5,879 bases of DNA from JAYZDB01 sp036338025 (lineage in GTDB: Bacteria; Planctomycetota; UBA1135; UBA2386): positions 1 through 5,879 of the forward strand of contig JAYZDB010000243.1 in the NCBI GenBank assembly GCA_036338025.1, given 5' to 3'. The position numbers were made by a program, and so were the translations under genes. Positions 1 to 5,487 of this stretch are shown piece after piece (position 1 is the stretch's first letter; the number at the start of each line of letters is the position of its first letter). The notes beneath the pieces are model-generated. The model saw only the letters and a list, made by a program, of their open reading frames with translations, searched no databases and was not told where the DNA came from.

Positions 1-431
1 AGCGGCTTGATCACCGCCTGCAGGTCGGGCTGGATTCGGCGGCTGAAGAAGGCATCGCGACTCGCCAATGCGAGCGCAGCCTGCACGGTGGGGACGTCGG
101 TCTTGGCCTTCAGCAGGGGCTCGAGCGCAGCAAAGATCTCCTTGCCGAACTCGGTGCCTTCGGTGATTTCCTGCAGCGCGGCGGCGGCGGCCAGGCGGGC
201 GTGTTTGCCGGCACCTTCCAGCTGGCTGTGGATTGCCTTGGCGAGTGCTTCTTCGCGTTCTCCAAGGTCGCTCATTTGCCGGCCGATCTCCCAGACCCGG
301 CTGAGCGGGGCCCGGTCCGCGCGTTGCATCATTTCCTTGACCTGCTCCGTCAGGCCCTGGGCAGTGCTCGGAGCGATGACGAGGGCAGCGGTGGCCAGGC
401 TGAGCCAGCTACGTGACAGCAGATGATGCAT
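1..431 (-). CDS. Exported helical, possibly HEAT-repeat protein (N-terminal part, cut by window edge)
   Basis: I do not recognise a named family. Read on the minus strand from the ATG at 431-429, the frame stays open for 143 codons to the window edge. Residues 1-24 form a good Sec signal peptide: a short basic start (H2, H3, R7), a hydrophobic core (about 9-21) and a likely cut after S-T-A before Q25. The mature part is alpha-helical and Ala/Leu/Glu-rich. Residues 77-105, with HARLAAAAALQEI, resemble a HEAT or PBS-lyase-type repeat helix pair, and a second helix pair may follow at 112-142. Such proteins usually act as exported binding scaffolds, but no partner is visible. GGTGAT at 441-436, complementary to the 16S 3' end, supports this start; an in-frame GTG at 440-438 is a less likely alternative. 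The gene is divergent from moaC. Coding and export are fairly sure; the HEAT label is tentative. Confidence 0.72.
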   Translation of the reverse strand, partial: MHHLLSRSWLSLATAALVIAPSTAQGLTEQVKEMMQRADRAPLSRVWEIGRQMSDLGEREEALAKAIHSQLEGAGKHARLAAAAALQEITEGTEFGKEIFAALEPLLKAKTDVPTVQAALALASRDAFFSRRIQPDLQAVIKP

Positions 432-548
432 CGGTATCACCGTTGGGTGGGTCGGGGAATGCGAACAGTATTAGATGGATCTGGTCCCGAACGGGTCTCA
501 GATAGTGTCCGTTCGCCAGCGCTTCGGCTTGATGCCATGGATTCCTAT

Positions 549-562
549 GGGGGGTCCCCCCC
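549..562. repeat. G6-T-C7 palindromic homopolymer run
   Basis: Six G residues, one T and seven C residues form a near-perfect dyad in the middle of the divergent intergenic region. As RNA it could only fold with a tight loop, so it could act as a short G:C stem. It could also be a site of slippage during replication or a sequencing trouble spot. No T-run follows, so it is not a typical intrinsic terminator. Confidence 0.45.
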
Positions 563-700
563 AGGGTATACGGGGCGTCGGGGTGAAGCCTCAACGAATT
601 GTAGCTTGAGCCCCTCCCAAGTCTGGCTGGTAATCCGGAAGCGCGAAAACCTCCGACTAGGCTGTGGGGTCAGGCGGCGTGGCCTCCTAGACTCGTCGTC

Positions 701-710
701 CTGCTAGCAG
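701..710. promoter_or_regulatory. Perfect 10-base palindrome just upstream of the moaC start
   Basis: CTGCTAGCAG is its own reverse complement and ends nine bases before the GTG start of moaC. It occupies the place where a Shine-Dalgarno sequence would be expected; only a weak AGAG (709-712) is visible there. It could be an operator half-site pair or a small mRNA structure affecting initiation, but a 10-base palindrome can occur by chance. It also contains the in-frame TAG (705-707) that limits the moaC start. Confidence 0.3.
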
Positions 711-719
711 AGACCCATC

Positions 720-1229
720 GTGAACGACCCTGACGCAGCCCCTGACCGGCCGGACCTTACTCACCTCGATGCTTCGGGGGCGGCCCGGATGGTGGACGTT
801 TCGGGCAAGGACCAGACTGTGCGGGTGGCGCGGGCTCGCGCGGTGGTTGAGATGACGGCCGCCGTTCGCCAGGCGGTGTTCGATGGCGAGTTGCCGAAAG
901 GCGAAGCCCTAGGCGTTGCCCGGCTGGCTGGCATCCAGGCCGCCAAGGAAACTGGACGTCTCATTCCACTGTGTCACCCGCTCGGCCTCAGCGCCGTTGA
1001 GGTGCAGTTTTCGCCGTGCGGTGAGAGTGATATCGAGGTCCGGTCGGAGGTCAAATGTGTGGGGCAGACCGGCGTCGAAATGGAGGCCATGTGTGCTGCC
1101 GGCGTCAGTGCCCTGTGCCTGTATGACATGTGCAAGTCGGTCCACAAGGGCATCCGGATTTCGAACCTGGAGCTGTTGTACAAGTCGGGCGGTCGCTCCG
1201 GTACCTGGGAGCGCGAGGACCTGCGATGA
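720..1229 (+). CDS. moaC: Cyclic pyranopterin monophosphate synthase MoaC
   Basis: MoaC converts the MoaA product 3',8-cyclo-7,8-dihydro-GTP into cyclic pyranopterin monophosphate, the first stable intermediate of molybdenum cofactor synthesis, in the cytoplasm. The 169-residue protein is the normal family length and matches throughout: MVDVSGK at 24-30, GVARLAGIQAAK at 65-76, LCHPL at 84-88, TGVEMEA at 117-123, YDMCK at 135-139 and KSGGRSG at 155-161. By alignment with the E. coli enzyme, K60, H86, D136 and K139 are the conserved active-site residues, all present. The start is the GTG at 720: an in-frame TAG at 705-707 leaves no ATG, GTG or TTG further upstream, and homologues share the short 'THLD..G.ARMVDVSGK' lead-in. 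The ribosome binding site is weak. The last four bases overlap asd. No other moa, mog or moe gene is in the window. Confidence 0.97.
   Translation: MNDPDAAPDRPDLTHLDASGAARMVDVSGKDQTVRVARARAVVEMTAAVRQAVFDGELPKGEALGVARLAGIQAAKETGRLIPLCHPLGLSAVEVQFSPCGESDIEVRSEVKCVGQTGVEMEAMCAAGVSALCLYDMCKSVHKGIRISNLELLYKSGGRSGTWEREDLR
1226..1229 (+). promoter_or_regulatory. ATGA stop/start overlap coupling moaC to asd
   Basis: The TGA of moaC (1227-1229) is contained in the ATGA that begins asd. The asd Shine-Dalgarno-like GAGG (1215-1218) lies within the last moaC codons. This arrangement usually marks translational coupling on one transcript; coupling itself is inferred. Confidence 0.75.
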
Positions 1230-2224
1230 GCATGGACAAGGCCGTGGCTGTGGTCGGCGCGACCGGTGCGGTTGGTGTGGAGTTGTTGCAGACCCTCGAG
1301 CGTCGGGACTTCCCGGTCAAGAGCCTCAGGTTACTGGCTTCCTCGCGTTCTGCCGGCAAGGACATGACCTACCGGGGCGAGAACGTGCCGGTCGAGGTAC
1401 TCGATGAGCGAGCCTTTGCTGGAGTTGATATCGCCTTGTTCGCGGCGGGCGGTGGTGTCAGTCAGCGGTTTGCTCCGTTGGCGGCCGACGCCGGTGCGGT
1501 TGTCATCGACAACAGTTCGACCTTCCGGATGGACCCGCAGGTACCCCTCATTGTGCCAGAGATCAATGTCTCCGCGCTGGCCGATCACCAGGGCATTGTT
1601 GCGAACCCGAACTGTTCCACGATCATCCTGGCGATGGTGTTGAAACCACTACACCTGGTCGGGAGCCTGCGTCGCGTGGTGGTTTCGACCTACCAGTCGG
1701 CTTCGGGTGGGGGTCAGCGAGCCATGGATGAGATGTTTGAGATGAGCCGGGCGGCCCTTGGAGGGCGGCCCTATGACGCCGAGGTCTTGCCGCACTCGCT
1801 GGCGTTCAACCTCTACCCCCAGGTCGACATCTTCATGGACAGTGGCTACACGCGCGAAGAGGACAAGATGTTGTTCGAGAGCCGCAAGATCCTGGGACTG
1901 CCGGAGCTTGCGGTCGACGTGACCTGTGTGCGGGTGCCGGTCGCGCGGTGTCACAGTGAAGCGGTCACCATCGAATTCGAAAAATTGGTGACTCCCGAGC
2001 TGGCCAGGGAAGTCCTCGCGGCCTTTCCCGGCGTGCAGGTCCAGGACGACCCCGGTGCCGAGAGCTTCCCCCAGCCGGTCTCGGTCACGGGTCGGGATGA
2101 CGTGGTGGTAGGGCGGATCCGGCAGAGCCGGACCTTTGATCCAGGGCTGACCCTCTGGGTCGTTGGAGACCAACTGCTGAAGGGCGCAGCCCTCAATGCA
2201 GTCCAGATCGCCGAACATCTGTGA
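1226..2224 (+). CDS. asd: Aspartate-semialdehyde dehydrogenase
   Basis: Asd reduces L-4-aspartyl phosphate with NADPH to L-aspartate 4-semialdehyde, the branch-point step toward lysine/diaminopimelate, threonine and methionine. The 332-residue protein has the N-terminal nucleotide-binding loop GATGAVG at 11-17, the catalytic cysteine C130 in NPNCST, Q157 in TYQSASG, and the R236...H243 pair in CVRVPVARCHSEAV, spaced as in the E. coli active site (R267/H274). The C-terminal GDQLLKGAALNAVQIAE (314-330) is also typical. The frame is open further upstream inside moaC, but the start is placed at ATG 1226 because GAGG lies seven bases before it (1215-1218) and the nucleotide-binding strand begins a few residues later; ATG 1232 is a possible alternative. 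The start overlaps the moaC stop as ATGA, which suggests translational coupling. Confidence 0.97.
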   Translation: MSMDKAVAVVGATGAVGVELLQTLERRDFPVKSLRLLASSRSAGKDMTYRGENVPVEVLDERAFAGVDIALFAAGGGVSQRFAPLAADAGAVVIDNSSTFRMDPQVPLIVPEINVSALADHQGIVANPNCSTIILAMVLKPLHLVGSLRRVVVSTYQSASGGGQRAMDEMFEMSRAALGGRPYDAEVLPHSLAFNLYPQVDIFMDSGYTREEDKMLFESRKILGLPELAVDVTCVRVPVARCHSEAVTIEFEKLVTPELAREVLAAFPGVQVQDDPGAESFPQPVSVTGRDDVVVGRIRQSRTFDPGLTLWVVGDQLLKGAALNAVQIAEHL

Positions 2225-2323
2225 ACACCAGGGGATTCCTTTGTAATGGCCTCTGCAAAACGGTTTGCTTGGCGCCCGCATCTGGCATAAGTCCAGAAAT
2301 CCCTGTGTCGAGGACCTGATCCC
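2225..2323 (+). other. Short asd-accB intergenic gap
   Basis: The 99-base gap has no gene. GAGGA at 2310-2314, about ten bases before the accB ATG, is the likely ribosome binding site. An imperfect 14-base dyad (GCAAA at 2255-2259 with TTTGC at 2264-2268) is present, with no following T-run. TTGCTT (2265-2270) and CATAAG (2286-2291) look faintly like promoter elements, but the 15-base spacing is short, so I do not call a promoter. Whether accBC has its own promoter or reads through from moaC-asd cannot be decided here. Confidence 0.4.
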
Positions 2324-2905
2324 ATGGCTGCAAAGCGCTCCGGCAGAAGCAAGAAGAAGTCCACGTCCAAGCCGTCACGCAAGAAGGCGCCGTCGAAGTC
2401 GGCCGCCAAGCCACCGTTGACGGACCAACGGGTGGCCGAGATCCAGCGCATCATCGACGTGATGGTGGACGCCGGTGCGGTGGAGGTTGAGATGGAAGAT
2501 GCATCGGGCGGTCGCCTTCGGGTACGTCTGAAGGAGGACCAACCGACGATTGTGGCCTCAACAACGCCATTCACGCCGGCGACATCCTCCGCAGAAACCC
2601 CCGATGCGCCAGGATCTCCACCAGCTGTTTCGGTCTCCGAGGTAGCTGCGCCCGCCGATCCCGAAGGCGAGGAGTTCGTCTCACCGATGGTTGGGACCTT
2701 CTACCGGGCCGCTTCCCCGGAGGCTGAAGTGTTTTGCCAGCTCGGTGATTCCGTCAACGAGGACTCGACGATCTGCATCATCGAGGCCATGAAGGTGATG
2801 AACGAGATCAAGGCGGAACTCAATGGTCGGATCGTCGCCATCCTCGTCGAGAATGGTGAGCCGGTGGAGTTCGGCCAGCCGCTCTTCAGGGTTCAAAGAG
2901 GCTGA
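2324..2905 (+). CDS. accB: Biotin carboxyl carrier protein of acetyl-CoA carboxylase
   Basis: AccB carries the biotin that shuttles carboxyl groups from biotin carboxylase to the carboxyltransferase, giving malonyl-CoA for fatty acid synthesis. In the 193-residue protein, residues 32-72 match the N-terminal helix-strand region (TDQRVAEIQRIIDVMV, then VEVEMEDASGGRLRVRL). Residues 73-115 are a Pro/Ala/Ser/Thr-rich linker, and 117-193 are the biotinyl domain. The biotin acceptor is K157 in EAMKVMN. The insertion around ASPEAEVF (130-137), after SPMVGTFYR, matches the 'thumb' that marks the acetyl-CoA carboxylase type. Unusual is the extension at residues 1-31: nine Lys and three Arg before residue 30, with no acidic residue. 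ATG 2324 has a GAGGA about ten bases upstream; a TTG at 2417 (residue 32) lacks a binding site. It ends 3 bases before accC. Confidence 0.96.
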   Translation: MAAKRSGRSKKKSTSKPSRKKAPSKSAAKPPLTDQRVAEIQRIIDVMVDAGAVEVEMEDASGGRLRVRLKEDQPTIVASTTPFTPATSSAETPDAPGSPPAVSVSEVAAPADPEGEEFVSPMVGTFYRAASPEAEVFCQLGDSVNEDSTICIIEAMKVMNEIKAELNGRIVAILVENGEPVEFGQPLFRVQRG

Positions 2906-2908
2906 TCC

Positions 2909-4258
2909 GTGCTACGGAGAATCCTGATTGCAAACCGTGGTGAGATCGCCCTGCGCATCATGCGTGCCTGCCGCGAACTCGATATCGAGACAGTGGCGGT
3001 CTACTCGGAGGCAGACAAGGGCTCCCTGCATCTCCGTTACGCGGACGAGACTGTTTGCATTGGATCTGCGCAGAGTTCGGAGAGCTACCTCAACATTCCG
3101 GCGTTGATTGCTGCCGCCGAGATCTCGGATGTCGATGCCATCCATCCGGGCTACGGTTTCCTGTCCGAGAACGCGCACTTCGTAGAGGTATGCCACTCCT
3201 GTAACATCAAGTTCATCGGACCGTCCGCGGAGACCATCGCGGTGGCCGGTGACAAGGTGGCGGCGATCGAGATGGCTCGTCGAGCTGACGTTCCGACCGT
3301 GCCGGGTAGCGGTGGTCCGGTCGAACAGGAGAGCGAGGTATTGCGGGTCGCCAGCGAGATTGGATATCCGATCCTCATCAAGGCGGCGGCTGGTGGCGGT
3401 GGCCGCGGGATGCGGGTCGCGAACACCGACGAAGAGGCCATCACAGGTTTTCATTCGGCGCGGCAGGAGGCCAAGACCGCGTTTGGTGATGACACCGTCT
3501 ATATCGAGAAGTTCATCGAACTGCCACGCCACGTCGAGGTGCAGATACTGGCCGATCAACACGGAAACGTCGTGCACCTTGGACAGCGGGACTGCTCGAC
3601 CCAGCGCCGGCATCAGAAATTGCTGGAGGAAAGTCCCTGTGTCATTCTCGATGAGAAGACCAAGGCGGCGATGGGGGAGGCGGCGGTGCGGCTTGCCCGG
3701 ATCTCCGGCTATCACTCGGCCGGTACCGTCGAGTTCATCCTGGACCAAGAGAACAACTTCTACTTCATCGAGGTCAACTCGCGGATTCAGGTCGAGCACC
3801 CGGTCACCGAGGAGGTCACCGGAGTGGATCTGATCCAGGAGATGATCCGGATTGCGGCTGGTGAGCGCCTGGCATTCCGCCAGGAGGACATAGAGATCCG
3901 TGGACACGCCTTCGAATTCCGTATCAATGCCGAAGATCCGGATAAAGACTTCCAGCCCTCCCCCGGGACTGTCGAGGTTTTGGTCACTCCCGGTGGGCCA
4001 GGGGTCCGTTGGGACTCCCACGTCTACCAGGGCTACCAGGTCCCGCCCTACTACGACTCCATGATCGGCAAGCTGATCGTCCACCGTAGCACCCGCCAGA
4101 AGGCCATTCAGACCGCCAAGCGGGCTCTCGCGGAGATCCAGGTGGTCGGCGTCAAGACCACCATCCCCCTGTTTCTCCGGCTGCTCAACCACTCTGACTT
4201 CGTGAAGGGCGAGATCGACACGGGCTTCGTGGAGCGGTTCTTCTCTAGCCAGGGGTGA
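2909..4258 (+). CDS. accC: Biotin carboxylase subunit of acetyl-CoA carboxylase
   Basis: AccC uses ATP and bicarbonate to carboxylate the biotin on AccB. The 449 residues are the standard length and contain the full three-part fold: N-terminal domain (1-about 113, starting RILIANRGEIALRIMRAC), ATP-grasp domain with the glycine-rich loop AAAGGGGRGMR (159-169), and C-terminal domain (GHAFEFRINAEDP, 332-344; YYDSMIGKLI, 381-390). By alignment with the E. coli enzyme the active-site set is complete: K116, K158, H208, H235, K237, E275, E288, N290, R292, Q294, V295, E296 and R338. The start is GTG 2909, with AGAGG at 2897-2901, seven bases upstream, inside the end of accB. It ends without carboxyltransferase (accA/accD) or pyruvate carboxylase domains, so this is the free-standing subunit. 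At 449 residues with no fused biotinyl domain, an acyl-CoA carboxylase alpha chain is unlikely. Confidence 0.97.
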   Translation: MLRRILIANRGEIALRIMRACRELDIETVAVYSEADKGSLHLRYADETVCIGSAQSSESYLNIPALIAAAEISDVDAIHPGYGFLSENAHFVEVCHSCNIKFIGPSAETIAVAGDKVAAIEMARRADVPTVPGSGGPVEQESEVLRVASEIGYPILIKAAAGGGGRGMRVANTDEEAITGFHSARQEAKTAFGDDTVYIEKFIELPRHVEVQILADQHGNVVHLGQRDCSTQRRHQKLLEESPCVILDEKTKAAMGEAAVRLARISGYHSAGTVEFILDQENNFYFIEVNSRIQVEHPVTEEVTGVDLIQEMIRIAAGERLAFRQEDIEIRGHAFEFRINAEDPDKDFQPSPGTVEVLVTPGGPGVRWDSHVYQGYQVPPYYDSMIGKLIVHRSTRQKAIQTAKRALAEIQVVGVKTTIPLFLRLLNHSDFVKGEIDTGFVERFFSSQG

Positions 4259-4278
4259 CCTGCCCTCACGGCAAGGTC
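4257..4278 (+). terminator. Hairpin directly at the accC stop (possible terminator)
   Basis: GACC-TGCC (4257-4264) pairs with GGCA-A-GGTC (4270-4278), giving an eight-pair stem with one bulged A and a five-base loop. It begins within the accC stop codon. No run of T follows, so it would be a weak intrinsic terminator at best, or a 3'-end-stabilising structure. Confidence 0.35.
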
Positions 4279-4310
4279 GGGAGTTTGCCGATTAACCTGG
4301 TGTGGATGAG

Positions 4311-4329
4311 GTTGCCCGAGCAGGGCAAC
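4311..4329 (+). repeat. Perfect 7-base inverted repeat in the accC-downstream gap
   Basis: GTTGCCC (4311-4317) and GGGCAAC (4323-4329) are exact reverse complements around a five-base loop. The sequence after it is G-rich with no T-run, so a classical terminator is not supported. It could be an mRNA hairpin or a dyad operator for the downstream gene. Confidence 0.45.
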
Positions 4330-4340
4330 TGGGCGACGAT

Positions 4341-4374
4341 GGCTCCAGCCTGGAGGGGCCCGTCGGCTGGAGTC
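4341..4374 (+). promoter_or_regulatory. Ten-pair hairpin ahead of the secreted-protein gene, with an alternative fold
   Basis: GGCTCCAGCC (4341-4350) can pair with GGCTGGAGTCC-region bases 4365-4374 (one G-T pair), leaving a 14-base loop. CTCCA (4343-4347) can instead pair with TGGAG at 4351-4355 around a three-base loop, so the two folds exclude each other. The stem ends 23 bases before the ATG at 4398 and is followed by CCTTCTA, only a poor T-tract. It may be a weak terminator for accBC, an attenuator, or a leader structure; the sequence does not decide which. Confidence 0.35.
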
Positions 4375-4397
4375 CTTCTACGACCTGAAAGATTGCC

Positions 4398-5480
4398 ATG
4401 AGATCGACCTGCGTGTTCTTCATTGCTTGTGTGCTTGCTTCGCTGTCAGGCGAGGCCGTCGCACAATTTGAACAGGGCCAGACTGCTGGTGAGGCAGCCC
4501 GACGCCAGCAAGCGCTGGAACAGCTGCGGCGCGAGGCTGAACAGCGGCGTCGTGAGGACATGCTGATGTTCCCGCTCAGCACCAAACCGAGAGATGTGCC
4601 GACGCTGTTCCATCTCGGTTATCGATCAGGTTTGCAGCAGCTGTTCCCGCGTTATGAGGGCCTGCCGACGTATCCGAGTAACGTGCCTGGATACGGTGGC
4701 TACCCAGGTGCTGCCAAGCAACCGGGTGGAGTTGGAGCCGGGGCGCCGGGTGCTCGACCAGCGGACAAGGATCGCTGGCCATCGTGGATCGAGACTGGCA
4801 CCGGTACGAAGGGTCGGATGGTGAAGTCGACGCAGGCTGTACTGGTTCGCCTTACCGACCGCGTCTGGTTGCGTGCTACTGGCGAGCGGGCATTCGTGCC
4901 CTTGGCGTTCTACGACCGGTTCCGATTCTTGGAGACTGGTGGTCAGGTTGAGGTGCGCGGCAAAGGCGAGTTTCAATTGGTCTTGCATGATGGCGGTGGG
5001 GTGCGATCCCGTGGACCTTGCAGTCTGGAGGTCGCCGGTCTCAACGACCACACCGCCGATTTACAAATCTCCAACGTAGAGAAGGTCTGGTTGACTGCAA
5101 AGCTGCGGCCCCTACGCGTTCGCTTACCAGATGGTACGCAACTGGAGTTCAGTAGTAGTGTCGTGCATCTTGAACGGCGAGGCGATCGTATCCGGGTGTC
5201 CAATGTCGGCAGCGGTCCGATCCGCTTCTCCGGCGCCGTCGGGGCTGGCGAGATCACCGGACCCAGGTTCATCAGCCTGTGGGTCACCCCAGCGAAGACC
5301 GCGCCGCTCAGCGACTCACTTCAATTGAAGGGTCGTGTATCGCAGTCCAAAACCGGTGGCGTCACTACGATTCGCGGTGGTGATGACGGCCGCGTGATCT
5401 GGTCGGGGGCGAGTTTCGCATTGGGTAAGGGCAATTCCCTGCAGATCCAACCCCTGAAGTCGGCGAAGCGACAACGATAG
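4398..5480 (+). CDS. Unrecognised exported protein with basic helix, Gly/Pro linker and beta-rich C-terminal half
   Basis: I do not recognise this 360-residue protein. Residues 1-22 are a Sec signal peptide, hydrophobic from about 6 to 16, with a likely cut after A-V-A before Q23. Residues 30-53 are a highly charged Gln/Arg/Glu helix, possibly coiled-coil. Residues 87-120 are a Tyr/Pro/Gly-rich low-complexity linker. Residues about 145-315 alternate short hydrophobic strands with turns (LVRLTDRVWLRA, GQVEVRGKGEFQLVLHDGGGV, VRLPDGTQLEFSSSVVHLERRGDRIRVSN), which resembles the repeated beta fold of FecR-like periplasmic domains; that is a guess from pattern. The C-terminus is basic (KSAKRQR). 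After export only one cysteine remains (C208), so no internal disulphide is possible. No transmembrane segment follows the signal peptide. A weak GAAAGA (4387-4392) precedes the start. The stop is 7 bases before the SDR gene, suggesting one transcript. Confidence 0.85.
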   Translation: MRSTCVFFIACVLASLSGEAVAQFEQGQTAGEAARRQQALEQLRREAEQRRREDMLMFPLSTKPRDVPTLFHLGYRSGLQQLFPRYEGLPTYPSNVPGYGGYPGAAKQPGGVGAGAPGARPADKDRWPSWIETGTGTKGRMVKSTQAVLVRLTDRVWLRATGERAFVPLAFYDRFRFLETGGQVEVRGKGEFQLVLHDGGGVRSRGPCSLEVAGLNDHTADLQISNVEKVWLTAKLRPLRVRLPDGTQLEFSSSVVHLERRGDRIRVSNVGSGPIRFSGAVGAGEITGPRFISLWVTPAKTAPLSDSLQLKGRVSQSKTGGVTTIRGGDDGRVIWSGASFALGKGNSLQIQPLKSAKRQR

Positions 5481-5487
5481 AGCCCGA

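Larger units (their letters stand above)
432..719. other. Divergent intergenic region with several dyads
   Basis: This 288-base gap lies between the start of the minus-strand exported-protein gene and the start of moaC, so promoters for both directions should lie here. I see no convincing -35/-10 pair on either strand and no small gene with a good ribosome binding site. It does hold several inverted repeats: CGAACGG at 488-494 with CCGTTCG at 509-515, a G6-T-C7 run at 549-562, CTAGG at 657-661 with CCTAG at 686-690, and a perfect 10-base palindrome at 701-710. The first pair sits nearer the minus-strand gene and the last two nearer moaC. Their function is unknown. Confidence 0.5.

Noticed and set aside
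7..426. A 139-codon plus-strand open frame opposite the exported-protein gene
   Set aside because: The minus-strand frame has a signal peptide, sensible codon use and a ribosome binding site; the plus-strand product is Ser/Arg/Ala-rich low-quality sequence.
461..516. GCGAAC / GTTCGC inverted pair spaced 44 bases apart
   Set aside because: Six-base matches at this spacing are expected by chance in G+C-rich DNA.
423..707. A 94-codon plus-strand frame in the divergent intergenic region
   Set aside because: No ribosome binding site, start inside the opposite gene, and a product of atypical composition with no recognisable motif.
432..719. Moco riboswitch upstream of moaC
   Set aside because: I could not match the region to the known motif by eye; short dyads alone do not support the call.
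1649..2281. A 210-codon minus-strand frame over asd
   Set aside because: Shadow of asd; the product resembles no family and is rich in His/Arg as expected of an antisense reading.
2265..2291. A sigma-70-type promoter ahead of accB
   Set aside because: The TTGCTT and CATAAG boxes match poorly and are only 15 bases apart.
2912..4192. A 426-codon open frame on the minus strand across accC
   Set aside because: It lies wholly opposite a full-length accC with all catalytic residues, and its protein shows no recognisable domain. Long antisense frames are common in G+C-rich genes with biased codons.
4398..4460. Possible lipoprotein signal in the secreted protein (C11 in FFIAC)
   Set aside because: C11 lies too close to the N-terminus and inside the hydrophobic core, with Phe at the -3 position; the A-V-A cut before Q23 fits a normal Sec signal peptide better.
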